Positions 32,328 to 40,333 are shown, counted from the stretch's first letter. The stretch is DNA of 45,788 bases from Adonisia turfae CCMR0081 (GCF_011009555.1 NZ_QXHD01000001.1:78451-124238), one strand, 5' to 3'. Numbers and translations: made by a program. The notes: generated by a model not told the origin, from the letters alone.

Positions 32328-32359
32328 AGCAGCGCTGATGCTCCAACACCAGCGCTGCT
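32322..32359 (-). terminator. Orphan minus-strand terminator
   Basis: AGCAGCGCTG pairs perfectly with CAGCGCTGCT around a 12-nt loop. On the minus strand seven T follow. No minus-strand gene ends here, so a short transcript starting between 32360 and ~32860 may end at it. Confidence 0.65.
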
Positions 32360-32447
32360 TCTATGGCAACCAGTTTCCCTCGATTAGAAACTAGGTTGCA
32401 CCTGATATTTGGCCCACAGTTATCGATGAACAAATGGACACTGAATT

Positions 32448-32819
32448 ATGACTATTCTAACAGAACCACCTTCTTCAGAGGCTCAGCCCAGCTCCTTGAT
32501 TGGGCGCAAGATCGTTTCTACTGTTTTGGGGATTGGTATCACTCTTGGATCAGGACTATATTTAGGCATTACACAAGGTCTATCGACGAGCATTAATAAC
32601 CAAGCACGGACTCAACCTAAGGTTAGTCGAGCTGATTATGAAAGAATCAAACTTGACATGACACAGGCCGAAGTTGAAGCAATCTTAAATCCTGGTATTG
32701 AAGTTCGGCGTTCGAAAGATTCCAATTGGCTTATATGGGAGAATTCTGACCAATCAAAAATTGAGGCAGAGTTCCATGATGGAGTTCTTGTTTACAAGGA
32801 GCAGTCGGGCTTGAAATAA
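32448..32819 (+). CDS. Membrane-anchored small protein with BamE/SmpA-like domain
   Basis: 123 residues. Polar N-terminus, one membrane helix (IVSTVLGIGITLGSGLYLGI, ~22-41), then an extracytoplasmic domain: ADYERIKLDMTQAEVEAIL, a strand SNWLIWEN, and KIEAEFHDGVLVYKEQSG. The 'I..GMT..EV..iLG' helix and the 'v.F.dG.v' strand are the BamE/SmpA pattern, also used by peptidoglycan-hydrolase inhibitors. It is the module 2 counterpart of the membrane gene at 24643. Confidence 0.7.
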   Translation: MTILTEPPSSEAQPSSLIGRKIVSTVLGIGITLGSGLYLGITQGLSTSINNQARTQPKVSRADYERIKLDMTQAEVEAILNPGIEVRRSKDSNWLIWENSDQSKIEAEFHDGVLVYKEQSGLK

Positions 32820-32862
32820 AGACACTCACCTTAGGATCATGTATTGTTCAGTTGAAACCCTA

Positions 32863-32893
32863 CAAAAAAGCCCCCACCATATTGGCAGAGGCT
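32863..32893 (-). terminator. Rho-independent terminator (minus strand) of repeat-B gene copy 2
   Basis: AGCCTCTGCCAATATGGTGG read on the minus strand folds as in copy 1 and is followed by a T-run. Confidence 0.8.
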
Positions 32894-33014
32894 TAGAGTG
32901 TGTTTAGGGAGAGTCTGAGTGGGAAAAGGGTGCCCTGGGAATGAAGCATTTCACAGATTAACGGAGTCTGCACCGGGCACCCAAGCTTGGGTACCGCAAC
33001 AGCTCAGCAATCTG

Positions 33015-33419
33015 TTAGCGGATTGACTTAGTACGAGCATCCAATGCGTCCAAACGAGCGGCTTGAATATCCTCAATGGCTTTAGTTTGGTTATTGAGGT
33101 GCTCCAGACGTAGCTTGTGAACGCTGTTCTTAGTGCGAGCATCGAGGGCGTCTAAGCGAGCCGCTTGAATGTTGTCGACAGCTTTAGTGCGGGCGTCTAG
33201 AGCATCTAAGCGAGTGGCTTGGATATCTTCGATGGCCTTGGTTTGGTTATTGAGGTGCTCAAGGCGTAGTTTGTGGACGGAATTCTTAGTACGAGCGTCA
33301 AGCGCTTCGAGGCGAGCGGATTGAATATTGAAGCTAGCGGGCTCAGCGGCGGATGCGATGGGTGCAATGGCAGCGGAAGCAACGAGAACAGTTAAAGCGG
33401 AAAGAAGTGTGCGTTTCAT
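33015..33419 (-). CDS. Exported alpha-helical repeat protein (repeat B, copy 2)
   Basis: 134 residues from the ATG at 33419 with AAGGAG upstream, as in copy 1. The signal peptide is identical. In the helical repeats only a handful of residues differ (for example AARLDALDARTK where copy 1 has EARLDALDARTK). Synonymous differences outnumber amino-acid changes, suggesting that the protein is maintained by selection. Predicted periplasmic rod. Confidence 0.85.
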   Translation of the reverse strand: MKRTLLSALTVLVASAAIAPIASAAEPASFNIQSARLEALDARTKNSVHKLRLEHLNNQTKAIEDIQATRLDALDARTKAVDNIQAARLDALDARTKNSVHKLRLEHLNNQTKAIEDIQAARLDALDARTKSIR

Positions 33420-33583
33420 GGTTAAAGCTCCTTGGGGCATCAGTGATTGACTTCATTGATTACAAGAATGCGGGAGCTACCTGAATGCTATCTGACGGGT
33501 AACTGAGGGTTGCTTAAGGGGTTTCTGAATTTGGCTGAGTAAGTTGGGTGATGAGGGTCACAGGGGTTGTTAATCTAAACAGT

Positions 33584-34165
33584 TTAGTATCTCTCAAGTA
33601 TGGCGGAGATTCTAGAGCAATGTGAGCAAAAATCTCCAATTATGAACTCTACAATCGAATCGGGTTGGTGATTAGGCTTGTTTACACTAATAACAAAAAT
33701 GTGTTCTCCTTTATTACCAACTCTAAAATTCGACAAATCAGAAATTCGATGCTTGATCTTATTAAGAAGTCTTTCCATCTTTAATGGTTGACCCTTGAAA
33801 GGAAGTGAGCCATTTCCTGGACCGACGGTAACGAGTGCCTCTTGCTGAGCTCGTGTAACTGATGAAGAAGCTAGACCACAGAACTTTCGTAGCTCTTGAG
33901 CCAAATCTGAACCCTTAAAATTGCCTATAGTCTTTGCATCATCTCTAGCGCGTAGAATGTCATTTACAATGTGATCAAGATGTACCATCGCTTCCATGCT
34001 CGCATCTGAGGCTTGATCTAATTCTGGAGGATTTCTTTGCCAAGCATCGAGGAAAACGGCAGAGGAATCCTCCAGTTGCTGAATAGACGTACGAATTGCT
34101 GTCAAACGATTTGTAATCTTTCCTGAAAGGGCAGAATTACGTGAAAGAAAAATTTTTTTACCCAT
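33584..34165 (-). CDS. Unknown protein, sole cargo of module 2
   Basis: 193 residues, no signal peptide or membrane helix. N-terminal half helical (ITNRLTAIRTSIQQLEDSSA, MEAMVHLDHIVNDILRARDD); the middle has PGNGSLPFKGQPLKMERLLN; near the end GDFCSHCSRISA has a CxxC. It occupies the position held by the lipase/membrane/muramidase genes in module 1. No family is recognised. Confidence 0.65.
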   Translation of the reverse strand: MGKKIFLSRNSALSGKITNRLTAIRTSIQQLEDSSAVFLDAWQRNPPELDQASDASMEAMVHLDHIVNDILRARDDAKTIGNFKGSDLAQELRKFCGLASSSVTRAQQEALVTVGPGNGSLPFKGQPLKMERLLNKIKHRISDLSNFRVGNKGEHIFVISVNKPNHQPDSIVEFIIGDFCSHCSRISAILERY

Positions 34166-34251
34166 ATCTTCGCTACTTTACCTAATTCCTTATAGCTACT
34201 ACTTAACTTCTCAGTAAACTACTCATAGCTATGAGATACATCTACCTTGAC

Positions 34252-34396
34252 GCAACACCAACTTTCAAAGCCGCATTCCGTGGATTACCACCGAATACTA
34301 CTCAATCTACATTTAGCACGTTAGGAAAAAAGCTGTTGTGCCCTTGTACTCACATCGGCACGTTTCAGTTTCGCTCGTTCCTCACTAGTGGGCCAC
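34252..34396. repeat. Repeat C, copy 2
   Basis: Partner of 29742-29885, closing module 2. Confidence 0.7.
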
Positions 34397-34809
34397 AGCC
34401 AAGACATTGAGTGGTTGCCCGCTTGTTTGTTTGTGCGTCCGCTCCGCTCCCCGCACTATTGGTGTCGTTGGGCTCTTTTTTGTTTGCCGCCCTGCGACCC
34501 TTTACGCCACCGCCGAATAGGCTACCGCACCGCGCCCATTGATCAAGGGCCGCTGCGCTCTCCGCATTCGCTACGCCCTTGACAACGGGTCCCCACGCTG
34601 GTGCGGTTCCATGTGGCTGCGTGGCGTGCGGTGCTCGGGCGGGTCTTGGCTGTGGCCGTTGGTAGGGCTTCTCCTAAAAAACAATTTGGTGCCCTGTGAT
34701 AAACTTGCTGACCCTATGGGGAGGGGCACCCACGAGCATACAATCGAGTGGGGCGGAGACCCGCGTAGGGTCAGCGAAGCGATTCTACGTGGGTCTCTGC
34801 CGCTAGTGG
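34397..34809. other. GC-rich non-coding region with a long inverted repeat
   Basis: No convincing gene. At 34753-34803 GCGGAGACCCGCGTAG pairs with CTACGTGGGTCTCTGCCGC around a 16-nt loop (imperfect, ~14 pairs). It could be an RNA hairpin, a protein site or part of an origin. Confidence 0.45.
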
Positions 34810-35100
34810 CTACCAGGGTAGATAGTTTCCAGCTGTTAGACTCCCATGGCTCTCCGGTCTGGGCACCCACCCCAGCAGCTCCACCGCGCACCCACCGACC
34901 AGCAACGCCGCATACTGCCCCCGATCGCTAGCTACTGCCTTACACCGCCATCCCTGTGCCCGTAGCCACGTAGCCAGCCCATAGGGCAGCGGTGCAGGTA
35001 CGGCGAGCACTACGCCGCAGGCGACACCGTCGCGGTGTGGGCGTGCCCATGGGCACGCGTTGAGGATGTCAGGTTTGGGCGTTAGTTCTAGTTGTTGCAT
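34810..35100 (-). CDS. Possible small protein, unknown
   Basis: 96 residues with normal amino-acid balance: MQQLELTPKPDILNACPW, a compact Ala/Val/Leu-rich core with four Cys (GVACGVVLAVPAPLPYGLAT, GWRCKAV, GGCAVELLGW). GC-rich. It stands alone, so evidence is limited to length and composition. Confidence 0.4.
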   Translation of the reverse strand: MQQLELTPKPDILNACPWARPHRDGVACGVVLAVPAPLPYGLATWLRAQGWRCKAVASDRGQYAALLVGGCAVELLGWVPRPESHGSLTAGNYLPW

Positions 35101-35493
35101 TGCTTCTGTTGTTGTTGGTCAGCCTATGAGGGGAACCGTTTAAGATTGTTTCCCCTCTTCTTCAGGTTGCTGTTCTCTCCCAGTGGCTTTTCTATAGCGT
35201 GGGTCGTGTCCTGTTTCCCTGGGCTGTGTGCGCCCCTAGCTGTGGCCTTTGGCTAGGGTGGGTTTTCAGTTCGCCGTTGCGTCTGCTGCCGTTGTTTGGT
35301 TACTGCCTGCTAGCAAGGCTCTGGCCGTTTCTCCGGTCGGTTTCCTGGTGTCTTCTGTGCTTAGTTATCGCTGCTCCGTCTTTGTAGGGTTTCCGCCCTA
35401 GCTCGCCGGTTTCTGTTTAGGTCCGCCTTATGGCTGCGTTTCTGTTTAGCGCCCCGAGTCTCACGCGATGTTCTAAGTCCCCTGCGTTAATAC
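35101..35493. other. Intergenic region, doubtful short frames only
   Basis: A Leu/Cys/Trp-rich 62-codon frame on the plus strand (35199-35387) exists, but codon make-up and composition do not look like a gene. No other feature until the palindrome at 35494. Confidence 0.4.
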
Positions 35494-35529
35494 TATTGTA
35501 CCATTTTTAGCGCTAAAAATGGTACAATA
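35494..35529. promoter_or_regulatory. Perfect 36-bp palindrome
   Basis: TATTGTACCATTTTTAGC is followed directly by its exact reverse complement. There is no spacer and no mismatch. It starts 213 bp before the gene at 35707. Candidate operator of a dimeric or tetrameric repressor, a resolution site or an origin element; as RNA the T-run inside the stem makes it a poor terminator. Confidence 0.8.
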
Positions 35530-35637
35530 AAAGAGTTAAAGGAGAGTTTTAGAGATGTCTGTGATTATTGTATATCAATGGTTTTAGATGTTTCTTGAGT
35601 TTGATAAAAACTCTCTTTGGGTGAGTTGTGTATAGGT

Positions 35638-35667
35638 GGAATGATCTGGTTGCACCCAGATCATTCC
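35638..35667. promoter_or_regulatory. Perfect 12-bp inverted repeat in the leader of 35707
   Basis: GGAATGATCTGG and CCAGATCATTCC flank TTGCAC. It ends 39 bp before the ATG at 35707. Likely an operator or a leader hairpin controlling that gene. Confidence 0.65.
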
Positions 35668-35706
35668 GTGCACATCTTGCCTACCAATCTACGAAAAGGA
35701 AACAAG

Positions 35707-36057
35707 ATGCACGAGTTAGATTTTAGTACCTGCCAGGAACGGCGGGAAAAACAGGATGTGGCAGAAGCTGAAGAATGGGGCTTTGCCATGCTGGAGCTGG
35801 CGGAGCTGGTGAAGCGCTGGGGAAAGCAAGCCATCGCAAACGAACTAGCTAAGTTACCAGACACCTCACCGATGCAGCATCAGCCTCTATGCGCTCAGTG
35901 CGTCAACTGGCGGCCACCGCGACCTATTCCACTATCCAATGGCACCACCCATATGAGCTTGGGGTTATGTGAGCTACGAGCGGCTAGCGACCTGGCGCAG
36001 CTGCCTCAACACTACGCGGGTAAGTGCAGTTTTTACGAACCTGATACGCCGTTTTAG
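35707..36057 (+). CDS. Cys-containing small protein, unknown (plasmid control region)
   Basis: 116 residues from the ATG at 35707, chosen because AAAGGA lies just upstream. The N-terminal half is helical and acidic (REKQDVAEAEEWGFAMLELA). The C-terminal half carries CAQC, LCEL and GKCSFY, four Cys arranged like a small zinc site. No family is recognised. Two perfect palindromes precede it, suggesting tight control. The gene at 36117 follows after 59 bp. Confidence 0.65.
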   Translation: MHELDFSTCQERREKQDVAEAEEWGFAMLELAELVKRWGKQAIANELAKLPDTSPMQHQPLCAQCVNWRPPRPIPLSNGTTHMSLGLCELRAASDLAQLPQHYAGKCSFYEPDTPF

Positions 36058-36116
36058 AAGCCTTTGCACCTACGCGGGAGTGGTGCCCCGCTGTTCGCCA
36101 CATCAACTACAAGACT

Positions 36117-36635
36117 ATGACTGCATTAGCAACAACCTCAGCAACCGTCTGGCAATGGGCCAAGTTAAAATTCGATCCATCTGAACCGCGTACGTCTAAC
36201 CCTGAGTGGCAGGCGCAGCATGGGGTGTTAGTGGTGTTTACCGATGGTCAGGAACACCGCATCTACTACAATCCTGGCGTGCTATCGCTGTTGAAGCGAG
36301 GGGATACGGTGCTTTGTCATTACCGTCGTGGTAAATGGCGGATGGCGGCGGAGCAACCACCAGAACTTATCCAAAAATTGGAGCAGCGCCGGATTGACTC
36401 GCCTGCTCATAGTGAGTTTGATCCGGTACCGCAGGCTCCCAGCGTTTCAGCGGTGCCCTCAGCGCCGCCAGCTGCTCCCGCACCGGCTAAGCAGCCGACG
36501 AGTCGTGATGTGGCCGAAATCGTGGATATCTTTCAGGAGTTGAAGGCAGCGTTGCCAGAGGCGCAGGAAACGACGATACGGGCGTTTTCGAGCACGTTGT
36601 TTATGCAGCGGCGGAAGGAGGAGCCGGAGTTTTAA
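36117..36635 (+). CDS. Unknown plasmid protein with small beta domain
   Basis: 172 residues. N-terminal ~75 residues look like a small beta-barrel (AQHGVLVVFTDGQEHRIYYN, RGDTVLCHYRRGKWRMA), possibly OB/SH3-like and nucleic-acid binding. A Pro/Ala-rich linker (~100-125) and a short helical tail (DVAEIVDIFQELKAALPEAQ) follow. The architecture recalls single-strand-binding-type proteins with a flexible tail, but key residues cannot be assigned. Confidence 0.55.
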   Translation: MTALATTSATVWQWAKLKFDPSEPRTSNPEWQAQHGVLVVFTDGQEHRIYYNPGVLSLLKRGDTVLCHYRRGKWRMAAEQPPELIQKLEQRRIDSPAHSEFDPVPQAPSVSAVPSAPPAAPAPAKQPTSRDVAEIVDIFQELKAALPEAQETTIRAFSSTLFMQRRKEEPEF

Positions 36636-36755
36636 GAATCGTTTGCGGCCTTGACAATGGCTCAGGGCTGCGCCATCAGATACCCTTACCCTTCGCTCTC
36701 TTCTCTCTTCTCCTGCAAGCATGAATGGTGAAGTCAACCGACCAATCCCCCACTA

Positions 36756-36825
36756 GTGCATTGAATCCCAAGGCAGAGCGGCTCACAACCCCTTGTGATA
36801 GAGTGTTGCCTTGAATTCAATGCAC
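36756..36825. promoter_or_regulatory. 70-bp cruciform-like inverted repeat with inner hairpin
   Basis: GTGCATTGAATCCCAAGGCA is mirrored by TGCCTTGAATTCAATGCAC (two small mismatches/one gap). Between them CACAA-CCCC-TTGTG forms a second hairpin. It lies in the 265-bp gap between convergent genes ending at 36635 and 36901. Candidate origin, transfer origin or resolution site. Confidence 0.65.
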
Positions 36826-36834
36826 GGAACTGAA

Positions 36835-36863
36835 ACGTGAGCTTTGCGAACAACAACTCACGT
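36835..36863. repeat. Inverted repeat beside the cruciform
   Basis: ACGTGAG and CTCACGT, 7 bp each, separated by 15 bp; 9 bp from the larger inverted repeat. Confidence 0.5.
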
Positions 36864-36900
36864 CACGAGAACAGAAAGTTGGGATATGAAAGATTAAGTT

Positions 36901-37161
36901 TTAGCCCAGGTTTCGCACTTTATCTGCAATCAACTCCAGGGTTTGACAGAGTTCTAGATAATCCATGTTTTTAACTGCCTCTTCCACTGCAGTGCAGCTA
37001 GTCGCAACGACTTTGATGTCTTTTGTATTCAGCAAGTATTGTGCCAGCGCAGCTTTTTCGAGTAGCGAAAGCTGGTCAATGCGTTGGTAAATCTCTGTGA
37101 TAGATTGTTCGCGATTTTCTCCAGTAACGTTCTGAATCCTCTTTCTAGCCAAATCACCCAT
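36901..37161 (-). CDS. Small helical protein, unknown
   Basis: 86 residues, helical (ITEIYQRIDQLSLLEKAALA, YLELCQTLELIADKVRNLG), no motif. It follows the XRE-type regulator at 37206-37532 on the same strand after 44 bp, so the two may form an operon and possibly an antitoxin/toxin-like pair. Confidence 0.55.
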   Translation of the reverse strand: MGDLARKRIQNVTGENREQSITEIYQRIDQLSLLEKAALAQYLLNTKDIKVVATSCTAVEEAVKNMDYLELCQTLELIADKVRNLG

Positions 37162-37205
37162 GAAAACTTTGCACCCTACAAATACATATGGGTAAATATG
37201 CGGAA

Positions 37206-37532
37206 TTATGCAGAAATGGGGGATTGAGAGATTACGGATTCTTGACTGTGTTCTGGAACACCTTGAGTTTCTTTCAGACGACCTGCTAGGAGTCCCAACA
37301 TGGTCGCAATGGCGGGAGGGTTTAAGTCATCAACAAAGACTTTCAGGAATAGAAACTGCTTTGCATCTGGTGGTAAAGCTTTGATTAGCTTTTCTAGGCT
37401 GTCAGTTCGAATATCACTACCATTCCGAAAGTTGCTAACCGTAGCTTCTCGAACACCTGCGTTGACAGCAACGGCCTTGCCAGTTAAGCCGAATTCTTTC
37501 AACGTCAAATCAAATGCTTTTGAAAAATTCAT
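37206..37532 (-). CDS. XRE-like HTH regulator
   Basis: 108 residues. Helix-turn-helix at ~10-50: FDLTLKEFGLTGKAVAVNAG, VREATVSNFRNGSDIRTDSL, ending EKLIKALP. A helical C-terminal part (FLFLKVFVDDLNPPAIATML) follows. It is divergent from the replication-type gene at 37770. Two palindromes in between are probable operators, so it may set copy number. Confidence 0.8.
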   Translation of the reverse strand: MNFSKAFDLTLKEFGLTGKAVAVNAGVREATVSNFRNGSDIRTDSLEKLIKALPPDAKQFLFLKVFVDDLNPPAIATMLGLLAGRLKETQGVPEHSQESVISQSPISA

Positions 37533-37548
37533 ACGGTTACGCTTTAAA

Positions 37549-37571
37549 GTAATCGACTAGTGTATGATTAC
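37549..37571. promoter_or_regulatory. Operator-like inverted repeat 1
   Basis: GTAATC and GATTAC separated by 11 bp, just upstream of the XRE-like gene. Confidence 0.45.
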
Positions 37572-37593
37572 TATCAACTTTTAGAATAGGACT

Positions 37594-37619
37594 ATAAATT
37601 ACTGTAGAAAGTAATTTAT
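37594..37619. promoter_or_regulatory. Operator-like inverted repeat 2
   Basis: ATAAATTACT and AGTAATTTAT, perfect 10-bp arms around GTAGAA, in the divergent promoter region between the XRE-like and replication-type genes. Confidence 0.65.
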
Positions 37620-37854
37620 GACTCTATTATGCCATCTTTGTCAAATAGGCTTCCTCATTTTTCAAGGATCTGGTCCAAAAGTTAAAACCCCACCTCCGGC
37701 CAGAGATGGGGCAAATGCTTGGATGCATTACTGCGGTCAAGCACCAATTAAATTACCTGTGCATATTCTATGGCAAAAATACGTAATTCTTCCAGTCCCC
37801 CGGAAGAAAGTTCGCGCTATGTGCTTTTTGATGAAGCAACGGTTAACCGTTTGA
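37618..37854 (+). CDS. Possible Cys-rich leader protein
   Basis: 78-residue frame beginning MTLLCHLC and containing MHYCGQ, a possible CxxC...HxC zinc pattern. It overlaps the start of the 37770 gene by 85 bp in another frame. It may be a short leader peptide; equally it may be chance. Confidence 0.25.
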   Translation: MTLLCHLCQIGFLIFQGSGPKVKTPPPARDGANAWMHYCGQAPIKLPVHILWQKYVILPVPRKKVRAMCFLMKQRLTV

Positions 37855-38885
37855 TCGATGCAAAGTTAACCGCTGCTCAGTACCGTACAGTCCTTTATTT
37901 CTCCCTAGTAGATCCCTTTGGCAATCGGTTTGTAGATACCGGCGGCAAAATGGCCAGGCAACGCTTAGGGATTAGCAAGTCAACTTACTACGAGGCTCTA
38001 GCCGTTCTAGAACGTGAGCAGCTCTTTGAATTTGAGGACGTATCTTTACGAGTCAGAAGCAGAATTGGCAGTAAAGCGCCCGAAAAATGCTTCAGCGAAA
38101 AAATAGTCCGAAAAATTAAACCTAAGTCCGAAATTTCGGAAAATCGTCCAGAAAATCAAACTTTAGTTCAAGAAATCGGAACGCAGTCCGAAATTTCGGA
38201 AAACCAATCGCTGAAACCTTCTGACATCAAGGACTCTAAGCCTTCTCAATATCATTCAATAGATCTCAATCAAAGTCAGAATAATTCAGTAAGAGAGAGA
38301 AACAGTCAAATTCCAATTTTTGAAATAGAGCCAGATTACAAAGATTGGTTGCTTGCTAAGGCCAGTCGATTTCCAGACCCGCCAGCACTTCGGGAACTGT
38401 GGTTAGAGAAACAGAGCGTAAATCCTGCTAATTTGCGTGAATACGATGCATGGCAATCGGTACAGCAGCAAATAGATCCCCTTCCGCCGCCGTGTTCCCC
38501 AGAGCAGTCTGAGTCGGAAGACGAAAGCATCGCCGCGCGGCTAGCACGCTATCAGCGTCAGTGGGCTGTAGTGCCCATGCGTAAAGGGATGCAAAATGCG
38601 ATCGCAAATCATCCCGAATGGCACATCGACATTGGCCCCGATGGCCCCCGCTGGAAACCTACTCCCCCAGAACAGATTGCTGCGCCAGATCCGGAGCCCG
38701 AACCCTCAGCAGACCAGGTATTGCATCGTCTAAAAAACGCCATTGAAACGCAAGGGTCCATTACGCCGCAGCTGCAGGCCGACGCTGAACGCTGCCATAT
38801 CGATATTCCGCAGCTCCAGGCAGAATGGGAGTTAGCAGCCAGCCCACCGGGCCATGCTGACGACCAAATGCGGCAAGCGGGGTGA
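37770..38885 (+). CDS. Winged-helix replication-type plasmid protein
   Basis: 371 residues. N-terminal domain ~15-95: LIDAKLTAAQYRTVLYFSLV, then KMARQRLGISKSTYYEALAV and LEREQLFEFED, a winged helix of the HTH_36/RepA-N-like kind. A Ser/Gln/Asn-rich AT-biased linker follows with a repeated SEISEN motif. A GC-richer C-terminal half (FEIEPDYKDWLLAKASRFPD, LARYQRQWAVVPMRKGMQNA) ends the protein. The composition break at ~codon 185 suggests fusion of two parts. Candidate replication initiator because of fold and the adjacent palindromes; not proven. Stop lies 4 bp before the next start. Confidence 0.7.
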   Translation: MAKIRNSSSPPEESSRYVLFDEATVNRLIDAKLTAAQYRTVLYFSLVDPFGNRFVDTGGKMARQRLGISKSTYYEALAVLEREQLFEFEDVSLRVRSRIGSKAPEKCFSEKIVRKIKPKSEISENRPENQTLVQEIGTQSEISENQSLKPSDIKDSKPSQYHSIDLNQSQNNSVRERNSQIPIFEIEPDYKDWLLAKASRFPDPPALRELWLEKQSVNPANLREYDAWQSVQQQIDPLPPPCSPEQSESEDESIAARLARYQRQWAVVPMRKGMQNAIANHPEWHIDIGPDGPRWKPTPPEQIAAPDPEPEPSADQVLHRLKNAIETQGSITPQLQADAERCHIDIPQLQAEWELAASPPGHADDQMRQAG

Positions 38886-38889
38886 TGGT

Positions 38890-39480
38890 ATGAATCTATC
38901 TCCAGACAATGTGAAACAGCTATGGGAAGCAGAGCATTACACCCCCAAGGGCTATCTGTATCATTTGCTGTTGGCCCATCGCCCCCCAGGCGAGCCGTGG
39001 AAAATCGAGAGTGTGCCTGAGTTCTGCCAACGCTGGAATTTCCCCGAGCGCCAGTTTTATAAAGCCAAAGCAGCGCTGATCGCCGACGACTTGATCGATG
39101 AAACGATCACCGACTGTGTTGAGCTAACCGTTCTTTCTCTCGATATCTCGGAGTTGTCCATGCCTGCGTTAGGCGAGTTAATCGCTGAAACGCTGGATGC
39201 TCATCCAGGGCCGACGACCGGCAACAGTGAATGGGCGACCTGGTACGACGAAGCGCGGCGGCGGGGCTTAGTGCTAGCGTCTCAACGTCAGGGTGACACG
39301 ACGCTTGTATGTCTGGTGGATGAACGGTGGGCACCGTTTGAGCAGTTGCGATCGCAATCGTGGGACGAGCTAGAAGCCCAGCTACAGCCAATGATGGTGG
39401 AATCTGTTGCCGAAGCGACGGAGCTAACGCCAGAGCAACAAAAGATTCTAGCGGCGATGTCTCGGTTAACAGGAGGATAG
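38890..39480 (+). CDS. Winged-helix-like plasmid protein
   Basis: 196 residues from the ATG at 38890. N-terminal region (GYLYHLLLAHRPPGEPWKI, VPEFCQRWNFPERQFYKAKA, ALIADDLIDETI) has the same helix-turn-helix plan as the upstream protein. The C-terminal half is acidic and helical. It is tightly packed between the replication-type and HNH-like genes (4 bp on both sides), so the three form an operon. Confidence 0.65.
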   Translation: MNLSPDNVKQLWEAEHYTPKGYLYHLLLAHRPPGEPWKIESVPEFCQRWNFPERQFYKAKAALIADDLIDETITDCVELTVLSLDISELSMPALGELIAETLDAHPGPTTGNSEWATWYDEARRRGLVLASQRQGDTTLVCLVDERWAPFEQLRSQSWDELEAQLQPMMVESVAEATELTPEQQKILAAMSRLTGG

Positions 39481-39484
39481 AACG

Positions 39485-40249
39485 ATGCCGATGGATCGCA
39501 GTCTCTATCCTGACAACTGGGATGAGCTAGCCCTAGCCATCAAAACCGAAGCCCACTGGTGCTGTACCGAATGCGGGCGGCCCTGCCGCCGCCCTGGCGA
39601 AACGCGAGAGGCGGCTATCTTTCGGCTAACGTTGACCGAGCATCCTACGGTGGCAGAGCTGTGGGAGCCGAGCGGCGCTGATGCGGTGGTGTCTAAGCTG
39701 GGGCGATTTACGTTGACGGTGGCGCATCTCGATCATCAGCCTGGAAATTGCGATCGCACCAACCTAAAAGCTCTCTGTGCTCCTTGCCATGGTACGTATG
39801 ACCTCAAGCAAATGGGTCGTAAGCGTGTGCTCAAGGCAGAACGAGCGGGGCAGCTGCGGATCGATGATGCTCTGAACGGTACGCAGCTGGCGTTGTTACC
39901 GGAGCCGGTGGTCTATCAGCGTCTAGATCCACGTTCTGGGGGACGGCGGACGGTGGTGCGGAAGCCGCTAGATGCGGTGGGGAGTAAGCGGAAGCATCGG
40001 GCTCCCGGTAACGCCTCAGGCTGGATTGAGGAGCGGATGGGTAACCGGAAGCGGGCGAACCCGAGTGTGAGTTATTACTACCGGTGGGATAGCCATAAAG
40101 GCCGGGTGAGCGAGTATATACGGGCGAGTCAGGTGACGCGGGTGGCGGGGCTGATTGAGGCGGAGCGGCCTGCGTTGGAAATTTTGCGGGTAGTGGTGGA
40201 CGGAAAACGAAAACTTTCAGCGGTTTCAGCGGAATTGCTGGGTAAATAA
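39485..40249 (+). CDS. HNH-like zinc-binding protein
   Basis: 254 residues. WCCTECGRPC (~26-35) and ALCAPCHGTYD (~96-106) supply two Cys pairs; VAHLDHQPGNCDRTNLKALC is the HNH core with AHLDH in place of the catalytic His region and an Asn downstream. This is typical of small HNH endonucleases. The C-terminal ~100 residues (GWIEERMGNRKRANPSVSYY, YIRASQVTRVAGLIEAERPA, LEILRVVVDGKRKLSAVSAE) form a basic domain, likely DNA-binding. Its last 32 codons recur as fragments at 42518 and 44820. Confidence 0.78.
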   Translation: MPMDRSLYPDNWDELALAIKTEAHWCCTECGRPCRRPGETREAAIFRLTLTEHPTVAELWEPSGADAVVSKLGRFTLTVAHLDHQPGNCDRTNLKALCAPCHGTYDLKQMGRKRVLKAERAGQLRIDDALNGTQLALLPEPVVYQRLDPRSGGRRTVVRKPLDAVGSKRKHRAPGNASGWIEERMGNRKRANPSVSYYYRWDSHKGRVSEYIRASQVTRVAGLIEAERPALEILRVVVDGKRKLSAVSAELLGK

Positions 40250-40333
40250 CCCAAAATCCTATCAGGAGAAGCATCAATTAGACTTGATGGCCTAATCCAT
40301 TGTGTGCGAATGGTGTGGATATGGAGTGAGCAT

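Larger units (their letters stand above)
32862..33570. repeat. Repeat B, copy 2
   Basis: Partner of 24876-25585; same order of terminator, inverted repeat, coiled-coil gene and leader. Similarity ends abruptly where the cargo begins. Confidence 0.9.

Noticed and set aside
35199..35387. 62-codon Leu/Cys/Trp-rich frame as a small membrane protein
   Set aside because: GC-rich composition alone explains the hydrophobic residues; no start signal and no neighbour support.
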